The position numbers and the translations under genes were made by a program. Source: Nemertoderma westbladi (taxonomy: Eukaryota; Xenacoelomorpha; Nemertodermatida; Nemertodermatidae). From it: DNA of 25,616 bases. The DNA lies in contig JAUCBJ010006373.1 of the NCBI GenBank assembly GCA_032718475.1, positions 1 to 25,616 of the forward strand. The letters are read 5' to 3'. The notes beneath the pieces are model-generated. The model ran no database searches. It saw only the letters and a list, made by a program, of their open reading frames with translations, and was not told where the DNA came from. Positions 8,730 through 19,054 of this stretch are shown here, piece by piece. Positions within the stretch are counted from its first letter, which is position 1. Each line of letters starts with the position of its first letter.

Positions 8730-11700
8730 ATGGATTACAATAGTAATGCGGAGGTCCAGCCACTAGAGTCCAGTGGAATGACTGGACACAATCGGCCTCA
8801 CAGGCGTCAGTTATCTCCTGACCGGCTGCCTGTCTCACCCCCTACTGGAGAGAGAGCGGCAAACAATTCTTTGAGTCCCTTTCATGATGACCTTTCTGGC
8901 CCAAAACCTGGGTCACCAGGGAGGCCATATTGTGAGGGGGAGAGGGATTCTGGAGTTGGAGGCTACTCTCATGTTCCACCCCGACCAACAAAGCCATTGG
9001 TGAATCTGAGGCAAGTTACTATACTAGCCTCAGTAAACACCCTAACACTCGGGTCCCCAATGCGAGAAGGTGAGCTGACTGCCTTGGCAGATAGCTTTCT
9101 CTTAGTGTAGTGGGTGTTCAAGAGCACCGAATGCAGCCTGGACAGACTGATGAGGTTCTGATTAAGGACATGGGGGGCGGTTGGCGACACGCCCTCGCTT
9201 CAGCAGATGATAGTGGCAATGGTGGAATTAGTCTATTGATGAATTCAACTGCACATGCAGCATTGGACAAAATAGACCAAATCTCTAACCGCATCATCCG
9301 TTGCCACTTCTCATGTTCTGGAAGACTGGCTAGGAAATTTCCTAAGGTGGTTCTGATTGTGTGCTACTCTCCAACTAGTGTTGCCCCTGTAGAGGAGGTG
9401 GAAAATTTCTACCAGAATCTACAAGCAGCTACTGAAGAAGTGGATCAGCATGCATTCTTAACATTCCTGGGAGACTTTAATGCAAGTCTGCATCAATCAC
9501 CTACATTGCCTTGGGTCTATAGCAATAGTGTTAACCGAAATTCCGTCCATCTTCAGGATTTTGTCTCTGGAAATGGATTGTTTTCGGCTGGAACCCAGTT
9601 CAAGAAGCGAACTGGAAAGCTATGGACTCATAGTGGACCCAGTGGTCACAAGTCCCAGATAGACTATATCCTGTTTCGTAGGAAATACAGGAGCTCTATA
9701 CAAGACTGTAATGCATTTACACTACGACCCTTCTCCAGTGATCACCGCCTTATTGTGGCCAAGGTAGGACTTAGTCTGCGTGCTAGCAGAACAACGAAAT
9801 CTGCCTTGCCGCGGCATGACTGGTCCTCTCTGTTGCAACAGCCAAGTGTGAGATCCAGCTTCACACTACAGCTGAGCAACAGGTATGAGGCTCTTGCCTC
9901 TGAGGCGGCAAATCACTGTGAGGGCTATACTGCCTTCACAGAGGCAGTTAAGTTAGCAGCTGCAGAAACAGTTCCTGTATACCCTCGAAACAGGAAACGG
10001 GCCCCCTGGACTGACAACAAAATTCAGAAGTGCCGAAATGACCTCTACAAGGCGCAGAAAGAGTCCCGACTCAAACAGACTACATCGGCCAAGAATGCAG
10101 TTAAGGCTGCATCTAGGTCCCTGAACAGGCAGTACTCTGTTAATTTACAGGAGCTAATAAACCAACAGGTTGATGCCATCAATGATGCTGACGACAGCAG
10201 GCAATCATCCCAGGCATGGAGATCGATCAACTTGCTTGCTGGTCGAAAAAGCCAACCAACCACAAAGGTTAAGTCTGAATCACCAACCGATCGCCTCAAT
10301 GGTTGGAAGGCCCACTTTGAAAAGCTCCTCAATAATGACAGGGTATTGCCTGATAACTTTATAGAAGTAAAAGTGTCTGAGTCTGTACTCCCAGATATTC
10401 CCATTGGTGATATCTCCTTTGCAGAAGTGAAGGCTGCTGCAAAGAGCATTAAGACCAATCGTGCCAGTGGAGTAGATGGTGTTCCCCCTGAGGTCTTTAA
10501 AATACCTGAGTGTTTAAAGTTCATCTATCCCATCATAGTATACATGTACCGTACAACAAGAGTCCCACAAGAAATGAAAACAAATAAGTTGGTGCCAGTT
10601 CCCAAGAAGGGCAACCTAACACTCTATGGTTCTTTTCGGGGAATCTCATTGATCTCGATTGCTGCAAAGCTATACAATAGAATTCTATTAAATCGCATCA
10701 GGGATCCCATTGAGAGACTGCTCCGTGGAAATCAGAATGAGTTCCGTAAAGGTCGTGGGACCATGGAGCCCATTTTGGCACTTAGAAGGATAATTGAAGA
10801 GTTATCAAAAAAGAAAGACAGGCATCTGGCTGTTATCTTTGTTGACTTCTTCAAGGCCTTTGATTCAGTCTCTCGCTCACGTATGTTCAGCATACTTTCA
10901 TTATATGGGATTCCTGATGAAATTATTGCAGCAATCAGATCAGTATACGATGGTTCGACAACATTTGTGTCTACTGTTGACGTTGACACAGAACCATTTG
11001 AAGTGTTATGGGGCGTCCTCCAGGGAGACACACTTGCACCATTCTTGTTCATAATTGTTGTTGACTATGTTCTACGCATGTCCTTAGATCATCATAATGA
11101 TGATGGGGTGATGATAACTCCACCTACTGGCTCCAGAAGTCGAGGAAATCCTGCCAAGTACCTAACTGATCTAGACTTTGCTGATGACTTAGGAGTACTC
11201 TCAGAATCACTAGAGGGAGCCCAACGGCTCCTCAGCTCATTAGAACATGCTGCTTATAGTGTTGGTCTTTTTATTAACTCCAGAAAGACCAAAATTTTGA
11301 CAGTTAACTTTGAAAGTCCTCAGCAAGTCTCTGATCGGATGAGCATAAGCTCAAAAGATGGTATGCTTGAGCATGTGGATGACTTCTGTTACTTGGGATC
11401 ATGGATCCGGAAGTCAGGTGAGGACCTTCGAATACGTAAGGGAAAGTCATGGGCAGCCTTGAATAGGCTTTCCAGGATTTGGAAGTCACCGAGAATTAAT
11501 CGGAAACTTAAGGTCCGGTTATTTAGAGCAGCAGTAGTTCCAGTACTCCTCTATGGGAGTCCATGCTGGGCTCTAACTGCTGAGGACACCAAATCTCTGG
11601 ACGGCACATTCACAAGAATGCTACGTCGGTTTCATTGTGTCAAGTTCAATGCACACATCTCCAACCAGACACTATATAACATTGGAGGTGTCTCATTGGT

Positions 11701-11911
11701 TCCCCCAAGCTTGACACTAGAACTAAATCGCCTCCGCTTTGCAGGACATTGCTTTCGCCGTGAGGACCAGCCAGTGCATAATCTTGTACTTTGGCAGCCT
11801 CATGGATTGAATAAGCATGGTGGACAGCCCGTGACTTTCTTGAGACGCATCTTAAAGGACACTGGCCTTGAAGATGCGGATGATCTAGCAAATCTCATGG
11901 GTGATAGGTAG
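8730..11911 (+). pseudogene. RTE-like LINE, endonuclease-reverse transcriptase, one frameshift
   Basis: The start ATG 8730 has A at -3 and G at +4. A Pro/Ser-rich N-terminus leads into an APE-type endonuclease. Its first strand ends at a stop (9108-9110) and the protein continues one frame away from about 9095, so one small indel splits the domain. Endonuclease landmarks: VGVQEHR (9110), GDFNA (about 9469), IDYIL (about 9660) and SDH (about 9740). RT landmarks: FVDFFKAFDS (about 10837-10866), LQGDTLAPFLF (about 11017-11049) and FADD (11177-11188). A C-terminal region with YLGS and LLYG motifs completes it; stop at 11911. The product would nick the target and prime reverse transcription of its own RNA. 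The single EN-RT frame and its RT wording fit RTE-type LINEs; the clade is inferred. All catalytic residues looked at are kept. Confidence 0.8.
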
Positions 11912-11998
11912 TTGTGGTGGTGCAATTTTGTCGATAAGCCGGCACAGCATTCTTAAAAATGCAGCTGCAATGCAGCATGCCGATCCTAGTAGTACTAG
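11912..11998 (+). other. Short tail after LINE stop
   Basis: 87 bases follow the stop and contain the small palindrome CTAGTAGTACTAG (about 11984-11996) and repeated ATGCAGC words. No poly(A) or simple-repeat tail typical of a LINE 3' end is visible before the next LINE piece begins. Confidence 0.4.
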
Positions 11999-12180
11999 CA
12001 TTTGACAGTATATACCAAATTTCTAACCGAATCATCTACTGCCACTTCTCATGTTCCGGAAGACTTGCAAAGAAGTTTCCTAAAGTGGTTCTGATTGTGT
12101 GCTACTCTAGTATTGCCCCAGTAGAGGAGGTGGAAAATTTCTACCACAATCTACAAGCAGCTACTGATGGAGCTACGGAT
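11999..12180 (+). mobile_element. Internal endonuclease fragment of the same LINE family
   Basis: This segment repeats 9265-9440 of the LINE upstream at high nucleotide identity (by eye well over 80%), in the same orientation. The encoded peptide shares QISNRII.CHFSCSG and VEEVENFY with the full copy and has a 6-base in-frame deletion near 12107. Both ends of the LINE are missing, which is not the usual 5'-truncated form. The short frame at 11959-12246 is open but ends in unrelated sequence, so it is a remnant rather than a gene. Confidence 0.85.
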
Positions 12181-12591
12181 GGACATACTCTGCCAGCCAA
12201 ACAGGTATTCATTTATATTGTATTGGCATGGCAGACTATAGACTAATCCCTAGAATTGTTACCAATGCCAATCTGAACGAGTCAATGGAATAATATAGTC
12301 TACCATGAAGTCAATAAAACTTTGTTGTTAGAAAAATATATTTTCTTATTATATAGATTTCAGTGGACAGCAGGGCGTTGTGTTTTTTACTATTTTTCGA
12401 TTTCATTGTTCTACCAGTGCAAACGTTGCCAAATGATAAAAAATGAAGGCAAAAAAATTTCTCTAAATTTCATCGATATCTTGAAGGATCCCAAGGGGGT
12501 TAAAATTTTGAGCCTCCGCGATGCGCCACAATGACATTTATATCACTATAACACATTAATGAAAGATCAATGACTCAAGAAAGAACTTCCT
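12181..12591. other. AT-rich spacer
   Basis: No gene is supported. Inverted words (TTGGCAT/ATGCCAA and AGACTATA/TATAGTCT, between about 12220 and 12305) suggest a weak fold-back. The 70-codon frame at 12322-12534 has no recognisable feature. Confidence 0.4.
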
Positions 12592-12908
12592 GCATTCATC
12601 AAATGTCATCAAATGGGTACAAACTTAGTTAGAAACCAAAATTTTTATTTTTGGATCAAGGGAAATAGTGCCACAGGCACATGGCCAGAACCTACCCTTT
12701 GGAGCAAATAACGATTATTCTCAATTTTCGCGATGGCAATCTTTTAGTTCTCCCACTGCAATAAAATTAGCTCATTAGATTTAGTTGGTGTAGACAGACA
12801 CCTTCAAAACAAACGTAGAGCGAATAGTTCTTGAGATATTGCAGAAAATGCGAAGTCCGGCACAAGTCTTACCGCCTTGATGCGATATGGACAAATACAC
12901 TAAAAATG
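12592..12908 (+). repeat. Left arm of a 5.4-kb-spaced inverted repeat
   Basis: The sequence matches the reverse complement of 18345-18675 over about 310 bases, by eye roughly 75-80% identical with small indels. Shared blocks include CATCAAATGTCATCAAAT, TAGTGCCACAGGCAC, TATTCTCAATTTTCG, GACACCTTCAAAACAAACG, TAGTTCTTGAGATATTGCAG and AGTCCGGCACAAGTC. The conserved hairpin GTGCC-ACA-GGCAC is at 12668-12680. The arm carries no coding signal. It may be a terminal inverted repeat of a fold-back or DNA transposon, or two unrelated insertions of one short element. Confidence 0.8.
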
Positions 12909-12961
12909 ATACTTTGAATTATCTAAAGGAATCAAGAATAGACACATCACAGAAAATGATC

Positions 12962-13190
12962 AATGTAGTGGGTGTCGACACCTTTAAAATAAGAGTAGAG
13001 TCATTAGTTCTTGAGTTATTTTACAAAATGTCAAGACTTTGTCCACAAATTGATACTTGATTGACTTGACCCATTACACACATTTTGTACAAAAACTATA
13101 GTGAATTAATCACTAGGCCTACTCTTTCATTTTGAAGGTGTCTGTATACACTACATCAATTCGTTGCAGTGATGTGTATATTATTGATGC
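12962..13190. repeat. Further diverged copies of the arm's 3' motif, head to head
   Basis: 12962-13032 (plus) repeats the block TAGTGGGTGT.GACACCTT.AAAA...TAGTTCTTGAG.TATT found at 12785-12850 in the left arm. 13110-13185 carries a partial copy on the minus strand (GACACCTTCAAAATG, preceded by CACTGCAACGAATTGATGTAG). The two face each other and could fold back. This shows that the repeat family occurs at least four times around the LINE. Confidence 0.6.
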
Positions 13191-13323
13191 CTTAAGTAAA
13201 ATTTTAGTTATTAATATATTAATCAACGATCGGGCTACTTAAAGCCCCTGTTGTACATATACATACATAATATTATCAACAATTTCAGTAAATTAAACAT
13301 TTCCAATAGACAGTATACAGTAG

Positions 13324-16300
13324 TTAGCTAACAATTGCACGTAATTTAAATGCATGAAAAATATATCGCGCAATATTCAAAACTTTAGTAGGATCGTCAG
13401 TTTGCATTAATTCAATAAATTTTAAAAAATTCGGGAAAACCATATATCTCATACCCAAGTATCTGCACCGCAGGCTGTGATAAAAAGTGCAACCTAATAG
13501 AAAATGGGACTCGTCTTCTACTAAATTACAATCGCACATATTGCAAATTCGCTGGTCCCTAGCTATACCGTACCATCGCATCGTCCCGTTTCAATACTCA
13601 GCCCGTGTGATGAGCATCTAAATTGCGCAAAAAGCCAGCGCAACGCTAAATGATTACTCAATATGTAAATGTAAGTAGAGGGTTTGAATGTTTCCTTTAT
13701 ATAAAATCTTCCTTTTGGGGACGATGCTACCTCTGATCTCCAAAATTGCACAAACTGATCAGTGATACGTTGCTTTACATTGAATAGAAAAGTATTAACA
13801 CTATTACCTACATCCTGATTTTGCCAAGCCCAACTAAATCCTAAATCATTCCTCTTAAGTATTCCTCTTAATTGCACAACCCAACTTTTTGGCGTTAAAT
13901 GACTACTACTACTATCTAGTACGTTATTCAAATCATTGCACAACATTAAATAAGCCTGTTTCACCAACCTAGTATTTGGTAGATTAATAATTCTGGTCCA
14001 ATACTTAACTAATCTGAATCGACGTTCGAAAATAAGTGGTAATTGACCTGTCTCTCCATATACTGCAAAATTTGGAGTAGTTTTTTTAACACCCAGAAAA
14101 TTTTTCAGAAACGGTAGGTGTACCCTTTCTACATCATCAGCTGTATCAAAACCCCAAATTTCAGCACCGTACATTAAAATAGGTTTCACTAAAGTGTTGA
14201 ATAAATTTATAGCACAATCGAAAGTAGCATGGGGAAATCGTACAAAGTATTTTAGTAAAGAAAAATATGCTCTACTACCTCGTTCTGCAATGTTACTTTG
14301 AGCAATATAAAATTTTCCAGATACCGTGAAGATAATACCTAAATATGTATACTGATTAATTTTTGGCATCACTTTGTTATTGTAGTAAAATTGCACCGCC
14401 GATGGACGACCTTTGTGACCAAAAACAACAACATTAGATTTATCTAAGTTTACTTCCAAGCACCAATATTTACAATAAAATTCTAGAATTATTAGGGATT
14501 GCTGTAAAGCTGCCTCAGTCTCTGCCAATATAACGATGTCGTCAGCAAATAGCAATAAGAATAATTTCATCGTACCAACATCTATACCTTCAATGCCACC
14601 TTGTCTTAATTCGTTTTCCAAATCATTAATAAAAATACTGAACAAAAAGGGTGATAAGCTCTCACCTTGTCTTACTCCTATAGATACTAAAAATGTTTCT
14701 GACAATTTACCATCTACTTTTACACATGACTTTACACTACTATTCATATTCTTAATAACATTTAGCATTTTGCCACCCGCATCTAGATTGATTAATTTCA
14801 ACCATAAAGCTGCACGACTAACTGAATCGAATGCCTTTTTCAGGTCAATAAAAGCACAATATAATTTTTTCTTACGAGTTAACAAAAAGTAATCGATAAG
14901 CGCACGTAAAACAAACATTTGGTCAACTGTAGAAAACCCTGCTCGAAAACCACCCTGGGCTTCAACTACAATACCATAACAATCTGCCCACCATTGTAAA
15001 CGACTATTAATAACAGATGTGAATAATTTACCCAAAATTGACAACAGAGTTATTCCCCTATAATTACCGGGATCCGACTTTTTCCCCTTTTTAAACAATG
15101 GACATATAATACCAATTGTCCAATTTCGTGGAAAATTGCCCGAATCCAAAATAGCACTAAATAATAATGTTAACACCGGTACTAACTGATCCCGACCTTC
15201 AATAATAAATTCACTAATAATATTGTCTACACCTGGAGATTTACCGCGCTTTAACTTATTAATAGCGTTATTTACTTCTACTTCATCAAATGGCATACTC
15301 AAATCATTCTCAAAACAATTTCTACTTTCAATTATATTAACATTTCTACCTACGTAACTACTACAATTCCTTCCCACATCCTGAAAATTTGAATTGTTTG
15401 AACTAAGTCGCTCAAAATATTGTTTAAACTGGTTGATAGATGGTTCATTTGACCCTCTCGGAATAGCAACCCGGCAAATAGATTTCAATTTTTTCCAAAA
15501 CTTTTTCGGGTCTGACACACGTGCCAGGTTCAGGCGCTGCGCTTCATTTCTCGAATATTCAAATCGGGTTTTACGCAGGGTTGCTTTATATTGAGCACGC
15601 CTCCTTTGAAGTAAGGAATACGCTTCAGGTGCTCCAGAACTTTTCCAATTAGACAACGCACTATTAAAAGCCAACTTTGCATCCCTACATTCTAAATTAA
15701 ACCAAATTGCACCATTACAAAAGGAATTAACATTACCTTGTTCGTTATCAGTTCGATGTAATGATAAAATTTCTGCCTGACGTTCGAATATATCCGAAAG
15801 GTTCCCCACCGCAGCGTCTAAATTTTGCAGTGGAAAATTAACATCGGAGATAATTAGGTCGCCAATATTCTGCAGCTCGTTTATCATATTTGCATCTTTC
15901 ATATTCGCATTAAATTGCTGTTTAACTCTATCGTTCCAAAAATAACGGTTTACTGGAGTACCCTCAACATGTATGTTACTAGCATCGGGTTCAGTAGCAT
16001 TTGGCTCGAGAAATGTTTGCACTTCTAATTTAAATGAAATTGTACAGTGGTGACTATAAATATTTGGGATACCAATAGAAAAATCTGTACAATGCCCCAT
16101 CATTGGTACTGTGCCTAGTACATAATCAATTGTAGAAGAACCATTGCCAGAACGAAAAGTAAAATCACCACAGGCTTCGTCATTCCCTAGCCTTCCATTA
16201 AAAATGCGTAGGCCAGTGTTTTTACATAGGGTTAATAATGTTGTACCATAGGCATTTACCTTTTTATCAACATTATTTCTATCGATATTTATACAATAAT

Positions 16301-17036
16301 AAATAAATTCATTTTCATCATCAACCTGGTCACCAATAAGTGATTCATCACAATGTGTAATCATCCCGCCATTGTTTACAATATAATCGCATCCTTTAGC
16401 CGTTCTGGCATTTAAATCACCAATAACTAGTATATCTGCACTGTCCCAATAAAATGCCAACCCTCTTTCAATATCATCAAATAAGTCAATTGCACTGTTG
16501 TTGTGACTAGTGGAATTGTACGGCGCTATATATGCACAACAAAAAATAAGATCCCTTTCTAAACCTAAACATTGTTTATCTAGTTTTAACCATATAATAT
16601 CTTCTACACTGAAATCATTTAGATTGGTTACGTGTGGTTCTAGATCAATTTTAAAATATACCAACACTCCACCACTGAAGCGTTTTGCACTACGATGTTT
16701 CTTATTCCGACACACCTTAAAATAATTATATCCCCCTATATCTAAGTTTAGTAACCCATATGGAGCTAACCAAGTTTCCGTACATATAAAAATATCGTGT
16801 GCTCGCACGAGTTTATGAAAATCAACATCCGCTAGCGCTGAACTAATACCTTCAACATTTAAATGTCCTACGTTAAGTGATCTAGTAATTGCAGGTTTAT
16901 CAGAAACAGAAGGTGTAATATTAGTAGTTATATTATTGTTTACCAAGTTTTGTGATCGATCATCATCATTCGAGTTTAAACCTGAGAGCCCGAACTGATT
17001 AGTTTGGCACCTCAACCGTTGGGTTGTGGATCGCAC
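13324..17036 (-). pseudogene. LINE ORF2: endonuclease, reverse transcriptase and C-terminal zinc motif, one frameshift
   Basis: About 1157 codons are open from 17036 to 13563. The N-terminal endonuclease shows CTETWL, GDLNART and IDYVL, and SHH (16047-16055) where SDH is usual. RT motifs are FIDLKKAFDS, RQGESLSPFLF and FADD (14538-14549), all intact. A C-terminal half with an ILMYGAEIWGF segment leads to a stop at 13563. The family's C-terminal Cys-His motif (CxxC...HxxxxC) is found one frame over at 13324-13581. The break is a tandem duplication of five bases (catcg at 13574-13578 and 13579-13583), so one recent slip separates the copy from a full frame. No ATG occurs between the upstream stop (17061-17063) and the endonuclease, so ORF2 must start at a non-AUG codon or by coupling with ORF1. 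Confidence 0.85.
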
Positions 17037-17060
17037 GTTCCGGGGTGACCTTCTCCCGCC

Positions 17061-17132
17061 TCATTGGCTGGCTGATCGAGAGAGCCTTCTTCCGGCTCAT
17101 TGGCTGGCTGATCGAGTGAGCCTTCTTCTTCA
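17061..17132 (-). repeat. Two tandem 36-bp units in ORF1
   Basis: 17061-17096 and 17097-17132 are near-identical 36-base units (each starts TCATTGGCTGGCTGATCGAG on the plus strand). They encode the repeated GSLDQPANE segment at the acidic C-terminus of ORF1. The length is a multiple of three, so the frame is kept. Confidence 0.9.
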
Positions 17133-17574
17133 CCCAGTACGTCGAACGCGTTGTGAAGATGCAAACTAGAGACCTTAGAACCCTCTTGAGGTCTACCAGC
17201 AGTATCATCAGAACAAGACAGAGGTTGTGAGTATTTGCCGGGAATTATTATCCATTCGGGATTTGAAGGAGTAGAATTCAGTGATCGTTGAAGCTGAACT
17301 GTAATTGGCGTCTGCGCCCCAGCATTGTCAACCGTCTCAGATTGTATAATACCCTGTTGTTGGTATTCTGTGACATCCATTTCAGCCTCGCAGATTGACT
17401 CTTCTATGTGCACGAGCGGATCCAGTTCTATAGTAGACCTGGTGACCGAAGAAGAGGACACAGTTGTGCTCGTTGGCGTGGGCGTAGTGGGCGCGGGCTG
17501 CCCCATAGTGGGCGCAGGCTGCCTCATGCGTTGAGCGGGCAGAACTGTAGTAGTAGTTGCGAACGGCCCTGAAG

Positions 17575-17800
17575 TGGGCGTGGGCGGCCTCGTGCGTTGC
17601 ATGGGCGGCCTTGTAGTCAGCGCGGGCGGCCCCGTGCGTTGCATGGGCGTCCTTGCAGTAAACGCGGGCGGCCTTGCAGTGAACGCGGGCGGTCCCGTGC
17701 GCTGCATGGGCGGCCCCGTGCGTTGCACGGGCGGCCCTATAACTGTGGGCGCGTGCGACCCCGTGCGTTGCGTGGGCGGCCCTGTAGTGTGCGCGGGCGG
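17575..17800 (-). repeat. GC-rich minisatellite inside ORF1
   Basis: Variants of GGGCGGCC followed by CGTGCGTTGCAT or TGCAGTGAACGC recur about every 24 bases at 17575-17800 on the plus strand. In ORF1 they encode repeated GPPMQRT and RPPAFTA units. Unit variants alternate, as expected from unequal exchange. GC content is far above that of the flanking LINE. Confidence 0.85.
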
Positions 17801-18344
17801 CACTATGAGACCAAATGAATTACGGTAACCTCGTTCATCGATTGTGTAACCTCTCCGATCCCTATTGTACTGATAATCAAATGCTTGATTACTATCATTT
17901 GGTGTGTCCCTTCCTTATTGGAACCTGTTGTACTCGTACATACCACGTCCCTGTCGATTTGCATTAGTCGCCGGGAAACTTCGCTGGGCAATCTGTGATC
18001 GTATTCCGTTCTGCGGAATCTGGTATCGACTCGGACGACTCTCGGACGACTCCTTCGATAAAACCTGATCGAGAGTAACATTTTCCTTCCCGAAAATGTC
18101 CCATCCACTGATTGATTTGTCACCATTGTAATTACATGGTAATGGCTCCGGCACTGTTATAATTGCCCCCTGCCATACTTTCCATTCCATTCACCACTCA
18201 CTACTGAAATAGGAGTCTGAAGTCCAGTAGTATAATGTATATTAGTATTAGATAAGTCAGGCAGTGTCAGTATTACCGTACAAGCGTCAGACAGTCAGAT
18301 GTCAGAATTTCTGCTGTTCTGATTCTGTCTAGTGCAGTTCAACA

Positions 18345-18675
18345 GTAGTTTAGTGTATTTGTCTATAAATCATCAAGGCACTAGTCATGTTGACTTGTGC
18401 CGGACTTAACATTTTCTGCAATATCTCAAGAACTATTATCTCTACGTTTGTTTTGAAGGTGTCTACTACCCACTAAATCGGTCATTGCGGTTCTAATGAG
18501 CATACTATTAATACAGTAGGAGAACTCAAAGTTGGCCATAGCGAAAATTGAGAATAAGAGTCACTTACGCCAAAGAGTAGTGCCTGTGGCACTACTTCCC
18601 TTGGTCCCAAAATGAAAATTTAACTAGTATCTAACTAATTTTGGACTGATTTGATGACATTTGATGCATTTAGTG
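18345..18675 (-). repeat. Right arm of the inverted repeat flanking the LINE
   Basis: Reverse-complement partner of 12592-12908. Its hairpin is longer than in the left arm: AGTAGTGCC and GGCACTACT around TGT, centred at 18586. The inner end (18345) coincides with the presumed 5' end of the LINE. The outer end meets the TGTT start of the proposed BEL LTR at 18674. Confidence 0.8.
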
Positions 18676-18986
18676 TTAAAATATCCATAATGGCAGAATG
18701 TTCGCAGTTGCCTGTATATTGCAGTATAATATATATAATAAGTATAAAAAGCTTACATGGGAAGTCTGGTACACAGATCATTACAGCAGTATGCAACTGC
18801 GTACATCAGTACATTACATACAGAATAAGACTAGGCAGATCAAATCACTACCGGTAACCAAAAGGTAACAGTATAATGAATCAAAGGAAAAAACTACCCT
18901 ACACCGAAATACTAAGTATCAGTAAAAAAAAGGGAACTTAGATCGTTTTATCAGTTTGTAATAGTATTAGTATAATATTTACGACA
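18674..18986 (-). repeat. Candidate 3' LTR of BEL/Pao remnant
   Basis: Reading the minus strand, the integrase tail is followed by a purine stretch GGTGGGAG (plus 18987-18994) and then TGTCGTAAATATT, a plausible LTR start at 18986. A plausible end (...TTTTAACA) is at 18674, giving 313 bp with TG...CA ends. The terminal repeat is imperfect and no second LTR is present, so this is tentative. Confidence 0.4.
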
Positions 18987-19054
18987 CTCCCACCAAATGA
19001 AAATACTACCGGTGATGACTTTGTCTTGATTTCAGTTTATATTATTTCTACTAA

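Larger units (their letters stand above)
17012..18190 (-). pseudogene. LINE ORF1, Pro/Thr-rich, one premature stop
   Basis: The ATG at 18188-18190 opens a frame of about 392 codons to TGA 17012-17014, interrupted by one in-frame TAA (17915-17917), possibly from a C-to-T change of a CAA codon. The N-terminal 90 residues are mixed and hydrophilic. The middle is a minisatellite-encoded Pro/Thr/Arg repeat and the end is acidic with a duplicated 12-residue unit. No RRM, zinc knuckle or esterase motif was seen, so the RNA-binding role usual for ORF1 is assumed from position only. It overlaps the open part of ORF2 by about 50 bases, in a different frame; moving from ORF1 to ORF2 needs a -1 step. Confidence 0.7.
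13200..18345 (-). mobile_element. Nearly complete APE-type LINE (two ORFs)
   Basis: The element spans a leader, ORF1, overlapping ORF2 and a short 3' region. The 5' end is placed near 18345, where homology of the flanking inverted-repeat arm stops. The 3' end is placed near 13200, just past a hairpin GGGCT-ACTTAA-AGCCC at 13232-13247 that may be the 3' recognition structure of the RT. No long A-tail is present. The leader at 18191-18345 has no obvious gene. Clade is uncertain; RT and C-terminal wording fit the CR1/L2/I group rather than RTE. Confidence 0.75.

Noticed and set aside
17574-17828. Plus-strand frames rich in Gly/Arg over the minisatellite
   Set aside because: Antisense of the ORF1 repeat; open only because the repeat unit is a multiple of three.
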